A DNA stretch of 23,684 nt, from assembly GCA_023427845.1 (NCBI GenBank), contig JAEYZX010000141.1:1-23684 (forward strand), written 5' to 3'. The translations under genes were made by a program, and so were the position numbers. Origin of the DNA: Bacteroidota bacterium. Its GTDB lineage: Bacteria > Bacteroidota > Bacteroidia > Flavobacteriales > Flavobacteriaceae. Of this stretch, positions 1 through 6,050 are shown one piece after another; position 1 is the first letter of the stretch, and each line of letters opens with the position of its first letter. Under the pieces are notes generated by a model. That model was not told where the DNA came from and did not search any database. It saw nothing but the letters and a program-made list of their open reading frames with translations.

Positions 1-186
1 CAGGTAGGGATGCCAAGCGGAATTACCGTGGGCGCAAAAGCAGTTATTTTCGCGCAGTCGGGATTGAATAAATCTTTGGAAGGCGGCAAAACCTATTGGG
101 GCACACCAGCCGAGGATTCGCGCGAAGCGATGAAACAAATGATAAACGTCAGGAAATTACCTGCAATATTTGATAAATTGAAATAA
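1..186 (+). CDS. lpxD: LpxD-type UDP-3-O-acylglucosamine N-acyltransferase, C-terminal end (partial)
   Basis: Only the last 61 codons are present, entering in frame at base 1. They show the end of a hexapeptide-repeat (left-handed beta-helix) acyltransferase: a GxxxGAKAVIFAQSG stretch, then GKTYWGTPAED and a short alpha-helical tail ending in RKLPAIFDKLK. This layout (AQSG, G-PAED, helical tail with LP) is typical of LpxD, which transfers a 3-hydroxyacyl chain from acyl carrier protein to the 2-amine of UDP-3-O-acylglucosamine in lipid A synthesis, in the cytoplasm. The next gene starts one base after the stop, so the two are probably cotranscribed. From general knowledge, Flavobacterium genomes carry a second lpxD copy just before sucD, and this would fit that copy. 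The active-site region lies outside the window, so another hexapeptide acyltransferase cannot be fully excluded. Confidence 0.82.
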   Translation, partial: QVGMPSGITVGAKAVIFAQSGLNKSLEGGKTYWGTPAEDSREAMKQMINVRKLPAIFDKLK

Positions 187-187
187 G

Positions 188-547
188 ATGGCGACAAAGA
201 AATTTGTTTTGGATTTTTATAAATCGGATGCGCTGACGAACAGGGAGGTTATGGATACTTTCCTGCATCCCGATGTTGTGGTGGAATGGAACAGTACTAA
301 AGGCTTTCTTGAAATGAAACGCGATGAGATCCTCGATTTGTCGAGCGAACTTGGGCGCGCATACGAAAGTTCGAGAGTGAACATTTCCCATTTGCTGCAG
401 GACGGCAATCACGTTTCGGTTCGCTATTCGATTTATGTAAAAACAATCGAAAATCCACGCGAAGAAATGCTGCTTGCCCATTTTATGGTCATTTGGGAGG
501 TTAAAGACGGAAAGTTATTTCGCGGTTACCAAATGAGTCAATTATAA
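188..547 (+). CDS. NTF2-like / SnoaL-like small protein
   Basis: A 119-residue soluble protein with the pattern of the NTF2-like cone fold: an N-terminal helix (FVLDFYKSDALTN), then LHPDVVVEWNSTKGF, a helix with DEILDLSSELG, and paired strands rich in aromatic residues (HVSVRYSIYVKT, AHFMVIWEVKDGKLFRGYQ). The length is normal for the superfamily. No residue set identifies an enzyme, and members range from isomerases to pure binding domains, so substrate and function are unknown. Start ATG at 188 is one base after the lpxD stop, which suggests translational coupling. It sits between lpxD and sucD, where I recall a similar protein in other flavobacteria. sucD behind it has its own promoter, so the NTF2-like gene probably belongs to the lpxD transcript. 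Confidence 0.8.
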   Translation: MATKKFVLDFYKSDALTNREVMDTFLHPDVVVEWNSTKGFLEMKRDEILDLSSELGRAYESSRVNISHLLQDGNHVSVRYSIYVKTIENPREEMLLAHFMVIWEVKDGKLFRGYQMSQL

Positions 548-580
548 CAATAAATGCTTTAACATTCGCTCGCAAAGCAG

Positions 581-588
581 TACTTTTG
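581..588 (+). promoter_or_regulatory. sucD promoter, -7 element TACTTTTG
   Basis: TACTTTTG matches the Bacteroidota sigma-ABfr -7 consensus TAnnTTTG. A TTT at 558-560 lies 20 nt upstream, where the -33 TTG would be expected, so the -33 box is imperfect. The element is 31 nt before the sucD start, giving a leader of about 25 nt. Confidence 0.6.
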
Positions 589-619
589 CGACACGAAAAT
601 AATTTTTAAAATATAAATC

Positions 620-1492
620 ATGAGTGTATTAGTCAATAAGGATTCCAGAATAATTGTACAGGGTTTTACAGGTAGCGAAGGTACTTTCCACGCTTCGCAA
701 ATGATTGAATACGGAACAAACATCGTTGGTGGCGTAACTCCCGGAAAAGGAGGAACCGAGCACCTGAATCGTCCGGTATTCAATACGGTAAAAGATGCTG
801 TTGAAAAAGCGGGTGCCGACACTACAATTATTTTCGTACCGCCTGCATTTGCCGCCGATGCGATCATGGAAGCTGCCGATGCCGGTATCAAAGTCATCAT
901 TACAATCACAGAAGGAATTCCCGTGGCTGATATGATTAAAGCGTATGCCTACATTCAAAACAAAGACTGCCGATTGATCGGGCCAAACTGTCCGGGTGTG
1001 ATCACGCCCGAAGAAGCTAAAGTGGGCATCATGCCGGGATTTGTTTTCAAAAAAGGAACCGTGGGTATCGTTTCGAAATCAGGTACGCTGACCTATGAAG
1101 CAGCCGATCAGGTGGTAAAACAAGGACTCGGAATCACGACTGCAATCGGAATTGGCGGTGACCCGATCATCGGGACTACGACAAAAGAAGCGGTTGAATT
1201 ATTGATGAACGATCCCGAGACAAAATGCATCGTAATGATCGGTGAAATTGGCGGCCAGCTCGAAGCCGATGCTGCACATTGGATCAAAGGAGACGGCAAC
1301 AGAAAACCCGTCATTGGATTCATCGCGGGTGAAACTGCACCTAAAGGGCGCACAATGGGACATGCCGGGGCAATCGTTGGCGGTGCCGATGATACTGCCG
1401 AAGCCAAGAAACGCATCATGCGCGAATGTGGAATTCACGTTGTTGATTCGCCAGCGGAGATCGGAAAAAAAGTAAAAGAAGTATTGGGATAG
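620..1492 (+). CDS. sucD: Succinate--CoA ligase (ADP-forming) subunit alpha
   Basis: This is a 290-residue protein, full length for SucD. With the beta subunit SucC it interconverts succinyl-CoA and succinate with substrate-level ATP (or GTP) formation in the TCA cycle, in the cytoplasm. Visible features are the N-terminal CoA-binding Rossmann region (IVQGFTGSEGTFHA near residues 11-24; GGVTPGKGG near 37-45), the IGPNCPGVITP motif near 119-129, and the GHAGAIVGG loop whose His at about 248 is the residue phosphorylated during catalysis. No sucC lies in the window; from general knowledge it is commonly unlinked in Flavobacterium. Upstream is a TAnnTTTG promoter and downstream a strong intrinsic terminator, so the gene is probably monocistronic. 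The identification is secure. Confidence 0.97.
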   Translation: MSVLVNKDSRIIVQGFTGSEGTFHASQMIEYGTNIVGGVTPGKGGTEHLNRPVFNTVKDAVEKAGADTTIIFVPPAFAADAIMEAADAGIKVIITITEGIPVADMIKAYAYIQNKDCRLIGPNCPGVITPEEAKVGIMPGFVFKKGTVGIVSKSGTLTYEAADQVVKQGLGITTAIGIGGDPIIGTTTKEAVELLMNDPETKCIVMIGEIGGQLEADAAHWIKGDGNRKPVIGFIAGETAPKGRTMGHAGAIVGGADDTAEAKKRIMRECGIHVVDSPAEIGKKVKEVLG

Positions 1493-1515
1493 TTTCCTAT
1501 ACCGACATAATAAAC

Positions 1516-1544
1516 TACCCCGTGATTTCGCGGGGTATTTTTTT
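1516..1544 (+). terminator. Intrinsic terminator after sucD
   Basis: TACCCCG at 1516-1522 pairs with CGGGGTA at 1531-1537, extended inward by T·G and G-C pairs around a short ATTT loop. It is followed by a run of seven T. It lies 23 nt after the sucD stop codon. Confidence 0.9.
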
Positions 1545-1582
1545 GAGCAACAATTTATTAATCTGACATCTATAATCTGAAC

Positions 1583-2011
1583 ATGTACAAAGAATTAAAA
1601 AAGTTTAAAACTACCGGCAGCTTCACCTTTTCTGCCGATGAAAGCCTCGAGGAAAAATGCAATGCTCCCGATAACGCAAACGGAATTTTTGTCGTGTATC
1701 AAGTATCAGGCGAAGGAAAGGAACTTATCATGGTTGGATCGACAGGGACCGTGCAGAACGACGGCACTTTGAAAAGCAAGAGCGGCGGACTCTTCGAAAA
1801 AATCGTAAACGGGCACCAGTTTGCAAAAACGGGCCGCAAGTATTCGTGGCCGGCGCAAATGAAAACGGAAAACATCGAAACGCTTGAAGTGCATTGGTAC
1901 GACACGTTCAACGCAAAAATTAAAGTGATCCCAACATTTGCTGAAGGGCAGGTGCTGCAGAACTTCCTTGACGAAAACGGCCGCCTTCCAAAATGGAACG
2001 TCGCCTTTTAA
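1583..2011 (+). CDS. Hypothetical protein, possibly a divergent GIY-YIG-like domain
   Basis: A 142-residue protein with no signal peptide or membrane segment. Residues about 34-52 read GIFVVYQVS, a spacer, then ELIMVGSTG, similar in spacing to the GIY...YVG strand pair of GIY-YIG nucleases. The C-terminal EGQVLQNFLDENGRLPKWN resembles the helix that carries the metal-binding Glu in that fold. However, the second Tyr is Met (MVG), and I see no convincing catalytic Arg on the following helix, where the sequence is GGLFEKIVNG. It may therefore be a catalytically dead relative or a different fold. It sits alone between the sucD terminator and the structured RNA before fabG; no promoter element is obvious. 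The coding frame is well supported by amino acid composition; the fold is an inference. Confidence 0.65.
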   Translation: MYKELKKFKTTGSFTFSADESLEEKCNAPDNANGIFVVYQVSGEGKELIMVGSTGTVQNDGTLKSKSGGLFEKIVNGHQFAKTGRKYSWPAQMKTENIETLEVHWYDTFNAKIKVIPTFAEGQVLQNFLDENGRLPKWNVAF

Positions 2012-2037
2012 AAACCACAAATATTCTTATATTTGGC

Positions 2038-2148
2038 TAGCCTGCCCCGATGGGCGCGGACCCGAGGATGGAGTTCGAACGGGTGAAGCAAATCCTTGAC
2101 TGTTTTTCTTTAAAACAGTTAAGATTGAAGCAACAGCGGGATCAGCTA
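2038..2148 (+). ncRNA. Structured RNA candidate resembling the Flavo-1 motif, upstream of fabG
   Basis: The gap before fabG folds into nested stems. The closing stem pairs TAGC 2038-2041 with GCTA 2145-2148 and, across an internal loop, CCCG 2046-2049 with CGGG 2137-2140. Inside it are ACCCG 2060-2064 with CGGGT 2080-2084, and a long hairpin at 2091-2126 in which ACTGTTTT 2099-2106 pairs with AAAACAGT 2112-2119, extended by G·T, two T-A pairs and AATC/GATT. The outer motifs (GCCCCGATGG...GCGG near the 5' side, AGCGGGATCAGCT near the 3' side) match my memory of a recurrent flavobacterial intergenic element that I believe is the Flavo-1 RNA motif in Rfam. Strand and family name rest on that memory; the pairing is seen directly. 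Its end is only 18 nt before the fabG start, so it could act as a fabG leader. Confidence 0.6.
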
Positions 2149-2166
2149 CACATAAAAAACAACATT

Positions 2167-2913
2167 ATGAAATTACTTGAAGGAAAAACAGCCATTATCA
2201 CAGGAGCGAGCCGCGGAATCGGAAAAGGGATTGCCGAGGTCTTCGCAAAGCACGGGGCGAACGTCGCATTTACATACAGTTCATCGGTCGAGTCGGCGAT
2301 GGCGCTTGAAAACGAATTGAACAAACTCGGAATCAAGGCAAAAGGTTATCAATCTAATGCAGCCGACTTTGCTGAAGCACAAAAGTTTGTCGATGATGTA
2401 ATTGCCGAATTCGGAACCGTTGATATTCTGATCAACAACGCCGGAATCACAAAAGACAACCTGCTGATGCGGATGTCGGAAGAGGATTTCGACAAAGTGA
2501 TCGAGGTGAACCTGAAATCGGTTTTCAATATGACCAAAGCAATCCAGAAGACGTTCCTTAAGCAACGTTCGGGATCGATCATCAATATGAGTTCGGTGGT
2601 AGGAGTGAAGGGCAACGCCGGACAAACGAATTATGCGGCTTCAAAAGCAGGTGTGATCGGATTTACGAAATCGGTTGCGCTGGAGTTGGGTTCGCGTAAC
2701 ATCAGATGCAATGCAATCGCTCCGGGTTTCATCGAAACTGAAATGACAGCAAAGTTAAACGAGGATGTGGTTCAGGGATGGCGCGATACGATTCCATTGA
2801 AACGCGGTGGCTCGACAGAAGATGTCGCTAATGCGTGCCTGTTTTTTGCATCCGACATGAGCGCATATGTAACGGGTCAGGTGATGAATGTTGATGGCGG
2901 TATGCTTACGTAG
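2167..2913 (+). CDS. fabG: 3-oxoacyl-[acyl-carrier-protein] reductase
   Basis: A 248-residue classical short-chain dehydrogenase with the size and motifs of FabG, which reduces 3-oxoacyl-ACP with NADPH in type II fatty acid synthesis. Visible are the cofactor motif TGASRGIG near residues 11-18, NNAGIT in the middle, the catalytic Ser in INMSSVVG, the YAASK catalytic Tyr/Lys motif, and the PGFIETEM loop typical of FabG. The frame is open from 2050, but the extra 39 residues would be encoded by the structured RNA and have no counterpart in the family. ATG 2167 gives the standard N-terminus MKLLEGKTAIITG, so I chose it. Other SDR reductases share these motifs, but the length, the loop and the whole sequence favour FabG. 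The neighbouring genes on both sides are separated by more than 100 nt, so it may be transcribed alone. Confidence 0.92.
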   Translation: MKLLEGKTAIITGASRGIGKGIAEVFAKHGANVAFTYSSSVESAMALENELNKLGIKAKGYQSNAADFAEAQKFVDDVIAEFGTVDILINNAGITKDNLLMRMSEEDFDKVIEVNLKSVFNMTKAIQKTFLKQRSGSIINMSSVVGVKGNAGQTNYAASKAGVIGFTKSVALELGSRNIRCNAIAPGFIETEMTAKLNEDVVQGWRDTIPLKRGGSTEDVANACLFFASDMSAYVTGQVMNVDGGMLT

Positions 2914-2973
2914 TTTGCGGTTAACATTTTGCGGTTAATAGTTTACAGTTTACGGTTCACAGTTTGCGGTTAG
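2912..2973 (+). repeat. Degenerate GTTTGCGGTTA / GTTTACAGTTTACGG repeats after fabG
   Basis: Starting at the fabG stop codon, about five imperfect copies of a 10-12 nt unit related to AGTTTGCGGTTA follow each other (AGTTTGCGGTTA, ATTTTGCGGTTA, AGTTTACAGTTTACGG, CACAGTTTGCGGTTA). There are no unique spacers. Similar short repeats are common between flavobacterial genes; the function is unknown. Confidence 0.75.
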
Positions 2974-3017
2974 TTATGTCTGAGTATCAATCCTGAATTT
3001 GTATTCGTCACTATGTA

Positions 3018-3050
3018 CCTAATCCCTAATCCCTAATTCCTAATCCCTAT
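3018..3050 (+). repeat. Tandem 7-bp CCTAATC repeat
   Basis: Four copies of CCTAATC (one reads CCTAATT) plus a partial copy stand in direct tandem, ending five bases before the start codon of the VWA-like gene. The tract occupies the position of the ribosome-binding region, so copy-number change could affect translation; that is inference. Confidence 0.8.
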
Positions 3051-3055
3051 CAAGA

Positions 3056-5083
3056 ATGACAATTCCAACAATCCTGCTTCTTCTATTATCAATCGTAGTG
3101 GCCGCAGGTTTGTCGTTTTATCAATATTTCTACAAAGCGGGCAACAGGACCAGGGTAAATCTGCTTTTGGCGGGTTTGCGGTTTCTGACGATTTTCGGAA
3201 TTTTATTGTTGTTAATCAATCCGAAAATCAAGCGAACGATTTACGAGGTTGAGAAACCTCCGCTTCCGATCATTGTGGATAATTCGGCGTCGATCGTTGA
3301 GTTGAAAGCCAATGAACAAGTGCTTGCCGCGCATCGGAAATTGTCATCAGATTCGAGGCTGCAGCAAAAGTTCGACATACGCTCTTATGCATTCGATTCC
3401 GATTTTGCTGCGGCGGATGAATTTTCTTTTAATGGGAATCAATCCAATTTGGATCAGGTTGCAAAAGGCCTCAAAAGCATTTATCGCAACAAGACGTTTC
3501 CGAGCATCGTCATAAGCGACGGAAACCAGACTTTGGGAGCCGATTACGTGTACAGCTTTGATGCTAAAAACAAAGTCTATCCTGTAATCGCAGGAGATAC
3601 GACCACGTTTCTTGATTTGCGGGTGACGCAGGTCAACGTGAACAAATACGCTTTTCACAAGAATAAATTTCCCGCTGAAATCTTTTTACAATATTCCGGA
3701 AACAAAAGTGTGACTGCGAATTTTGCTGTCACAAACGGAACTACTGTGGTTGCAAAGCAAACGGTTACCTTTTCCCCATCGAAACGATCTGCGGTCGTAA
3801 ACGCACTGCTTCCCGCAAATTCGGTCGGGCTGCAGCTTTATAAGGCTACAGTATCGTCGTCGGAACAGGAAAAAAACACATACAACAATACGAAGAATTT
3901 TGCTGTTGAAATCATCGACCAGAAGTCGGAGGTCGCAGTAATTTCATCCATCGTGCATCCCGACATAAGTGCGCTTAAGCGAGCAATAGAGTCGAATGCG
4001 CAGCGCAAGGTCACCATACTTCGGCCATCATCAGTTGAATCGCTTAGCGGGTACAATGTGCTTGTATTTTATCAGCCCACACCCGAATTCAGGAGGCTGT
4101 TTGAAATCAATAAAAATGCGGGTGTCAATACATGGGTTATCACCGGTCCAAATACCGACTTTTCACTGCTGAACGAGCAACAAAAAGATTTTGTATATAA
4201 AATGGGTTCGCAGCGTGAGGATTATCTCGCGGCATTCAACAAACAGTTCAATTTATTTGCGTTGGACGATATCGGCTTTGCGGATTTTCCGCCGTTGCAG
4301 AATGCTTTTGGCACTGTTACGGCAAGCGGAAATGTGAATGTGCTGATCAATTCGCGGATTCGTAATATTGAAACAGGAGCTCCATTGTTTGCATTTGCGG
4401 AACATCAAGGCCGGCGCAGTGCGTACTTAATGGGTGAAAATATCTGGAAATGGCGGTTACACAGCCATGTGGAAAATTCATCTTTTGAAAAGTTCGATGT
4501 ATTCATAGATAAGACCATCCAGTTTCTTTCTTCGACCAATGCAAGAAAATCGCTTGTCGTGAACCATGAAAGCTTTTACAATTCGGGAGATGCGATCGAG
4601 ATCACAGCACAGTTCTTCAATAAGAATTATGAATTCGATGAGAAGGCACGTTTGTCGATTTCGGTTACCAACAGGTCGACAAAGGCGACAAAGCAATATG
4701 ATTTGCTGCGGACCAACAACGCATTTAAAGTGAATCTTGATGGCTTGCCTGCCGGCCAGTATAATTTTTCGGTAAAAGAATTGAACTCCAACACAACTTA
4801 TAATGGATATTTCGAGATCCTCGATTTTGACATTGAAAAGCAATTTGTAAATCCAGATTTGTTGCGCCTTGAGCAGTTGGCCGCGCAAACCGGCGCTGTA
4901 GCATTACTGCCGGATAAAATCGATACGCTTATCGACCTGCTTCTTGAAGATGAGCAGTATAAGGCGATCCAGAAGAATGTCACGAAAGTTGTTCCGTTGA
5001 TTGATAGTATTTTGTTGCTGATATTGATTGCCTTATTGTTGGCTTCTGAGTGGCTGATCCGCAAATACAATGGAATGTTATAA
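3056..5083 (+). CDS. VWA-like membrane protein with large periplasmic region
   Basis: A 675-residue protein. Two hydrophobic segments stand near residues 4-22 and 36-54, and a last one near 648-667 precedes a short basic cytoplasmic tail (SEWLIRKYNGML). This topology is seen in BatA-like and glutamine-amidotransferase-like VWA membrane proteins of Bacteroidota. After the second segment comes PLPIIVDNSAS (DNSAS at 75-79), a DxSxS motif like the metal-ion-dependent adhesion site of von Willebrand A domains, followed by VISDGNQT near 155, in the place of a further MIDAS residue. The middle and C-terminal parts look like beta-rich Ig-like domains (NKSVTANFAVTNG, SISVTNRSTK). The role is unknown; related proteins are annotated only as VWA-domain or hypothetical. 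The thioredoxin-like gene 54 nt downstream on the same strand is probably cotranscribed. The start is ATG 3056, directly followed by a hydrophobic segment. Confidence 0.8.
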   Translation: MTIPTILLLLLSIVVAAGLSFYQYFYKAGNRTRVNLLLAGLRFLTIFGILLLLINPKIKRTIYEVEKPPLPIIVDNSASIVELKANEQVLAAHRKLSSDSRLQQKFDIRSYAFDSDFAAADEFSFNGNQSNLDQVAKGLKSIYRNKTFPSIVISDGNQTLGADYVYSFDAKNKVYPVIAGDTTTFLDLRVTQVNVNKYAFHKNKFPAEIFLQYSGNKSVTANFAVTNGTTVVAKQTVTFSPSKRSAVVNALLPANSVGLQLYKATVSSSEQEKNTYNNTKNFAVEIIDQKSEVAVISSIVHPDISALKRAIESNAQRKVTILRPSSVESLSGYNVLVFYQPTPEFRRLFEINKNAGVNTWVITGPNTDFSLLNEQQKDFVYKMGSQREDYLAAFNKQFNLFALDDIGFADFPPLQNAFGTVTASGNVNVLINSRIRNIETGAPLFAFAEHQGRRSAYLMGENIWKWRLHSHVENSSFEKFDVFIDKTIQFLSSTNARKSLVVNHESFYNSGDAIEITAQFFNKNYEFDEKARLSISVTNRSTKATKQYDLLRTNNAFKVNLDGLPAGQYNFSVKELNSNTTYNGYFEILDFDIEKQFVNPDLLRLEQLAAQTGAVALLPDKIDTLIDLLLEDEQYKAIQKNVTKVVPLIDSILLLILIALLLASEWLIRKYNGML

Positions 5084-5137
5084 ATGACGCTTTAATTTTA
5101 CTTGTATCGTTGATTGTTCTATGTTTGCAGGAAATTG

Positions 5138-5584
5138 ATGATGATGAGGACTTTTTTACTAACATTCTTTTTGATTGCAGTAGCTTCGGCTCACGGGCAG
5201 GATTGGAATACGGATTTGGAAATCGCCTTCGACAAGGCTTTGCAACAGAATCGAAAAGTACTGTTATTTTTCACGGTGCCCGATTTTTGTGAACGATGTG
5301 AACTCCTCGAGAAGAATGTGCTTTCAACTCAGGAATTTCTGAATTACGCGGCAGACAATTACATATTGGTCCGCATTGAATTTACCTTAAGCCCCGGATT
5401 TTCAGTTTCTGCCGAAGCCAATGCCGCAAATTTGCTGATAGTGGAGAAGTACAACAAAGACGGTTTTTTTCCATTGGTTGTGCTTCTAAACAAGCATCAA
5501 CGAGTATTGGGCAAATTAGGAGTTTACCAGAATGAAACTCCTGAAAAATATCTTCAGCTGCTTCGCGGTCTTGAACATAACTAA
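5138..5584 (+). CDS. Exported thioredoxin-like protein
   Basis: A 148-residue protein beginning MMMRTFLLTFFLIAVASAHGQ, a typical signal peptide with probable cleavage around residue 19-21. The mature part is a thioredoxin fold of the thioredoxin_7/DUF255-like kind: VLLFFTVPDFCERC, with redox cysteines C51 and C54 in a CERC motif, and GFFPLVVLLNKHQRVLG, which supplies the cis-Pro strand. It should act in the periplasm as a thiol-disulfide reductant or chaperone; the target is unknown. A longer frame exists from a TTG at 5114, but the three ATGs at 5138, 5141 and 5144 stand directly before the signal peptide, so I chose the first of them. It follows the VWA-like membrane gene by 54 nt, which suggests one transcript and possibly a shared envelope role (inference). 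Confidence 0.82.
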   Translation: MMMRTFLLTFFLIAVASAHGQDWNTDLEIAFDKALQQNRKVLLFFTVPDFCERCELLEKNVLSTQEFLNYAADNYILVRIEFTLSPGFSVSAEANAANLLIVEKYNKDGFFPLVVLLNKHQRVLGKLGVYQNETPEKYLQLLRGLEHN

Positions 5585-5588
5585 GCAA

Positions 5589-5984
5589 TCATGGAGCGTC
5601 AAACAATTGCACCTGGCTTTTCAATCTTTCGATAACCATATTCATCATCCGTTTGTTGATGCTTGAAGAGGTTTTTATGTACTGTTCATATTCGGCGATC
5701 GTAAATAGTCCGATTACCATACCCTTCAACGAATTCCGGAATTTAATATCCTTTTGGATCGAATTTTCGATATACGATAATTTTTTCTCAACCGAATAGC
5801 TATAGAAATCATCTTTGTACTTGCTGATATAATTCTTGAAAACATCGATAAGCAGGTCGTTCTGTATTTTCAGGATTGGTCGTATTGTCTGGTTTTGAAA
5901 GGTTTCCTCGGCAGATGACTCGGCTGTAATAGTTCCGATTGAGTCGCCGCGGAATTGCGTGATGAAACTGTCGCGATTGTCCAT
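5589..5984 (-). CDS. Conserved flavobacterial hypothetical protein
   Basis: A 131-residue, charged, mostly helical protein (MDNRDSFITQFRGDSIG at the N-terminus, then RPILKIQNDLLIDVFKNYISKYKDDFYSYS, and a long helical C-terminal half). It has no signal peptide, no membrane segment and no catalytic motif I can name. I recall closely similar flavobacterial proteins labelled 'glyoxalase' in automatic annotation, but nothing here shows the metal ligands or beta-alpha-beta-beta-beta repeats of glyoxalases, so that label should not be trusted. Its stop is four bases from the end of the convergent thioredoxin-like gene. The OmpA gene lies upstream on the same strand, but a terminator hairpin stands between them, so read-through would be partial at best. 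Function unknown. Confidence 0.72.
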   Translation of the reverse strand: MDNRDSFITQFRGDSIGTITAESSAEETFQNQTIRPILKIQNDLLIDVFKNYISKYKDDFYSYSVEKKLSYIENSIQKDIKFRNSLKGMVIGLFTIAEYEQYIKTSSSINKRMMNMVIERLKSQVQLFDAP

Positions 5985-6001
5985 TTGTTTTATTTAAAGA
6001 T

Positions 6002-6032
6002 AAAAAAAAACCGCTGCGGATTGCAGCGGTTT
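6002..6032 (-). terminator. Intrinsic terminator after the OmpA-family gene
   Basis: On the minus strand AAACCGCTGC pairs with GCAGCGGTTT (6023-6032 with 6008-6017) around a 5-nt loop, followed by a T run (the A run 6002-6010 on the plus strand). It starts about 18 nt past the OmpA stop codon. Confidence 0.92.
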
Positions 6033-6050
6033 CTTATTTAAAACTATTTT

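Noticed and set aside
2064..2090. tRNA-like TTCGAAC sequence near 2073
   Set aside because: The flanking bases do not form a T-stem and there is no acceptor or anticodon arm, so this is not a tRNA fragment; the bases fit the hairpin of the structured RNA better.
2050..2166. N-terminal extension of FabG from 2050
   Set aside because: The 39 extra residues are unlike any FabG N-terminus, and the DNA encoding them forms the stems of the structured RNA candidate. ATG 2167 gives the standard start.
2912..3050. CRISPR array between fabG and the VWA-like gene
   Set aside because: The repeats are 7-12 nt, degenerate and directly adjacent with no unique spacers, and no cas genes are in the window.
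5589..5984. Glyoxalase function for the 131-residue hypothetical
   Set aside because: No glyoxalase metal ligands or fold repeats are visible; similar proteins carry this name through automatic annotation as far as I recall.
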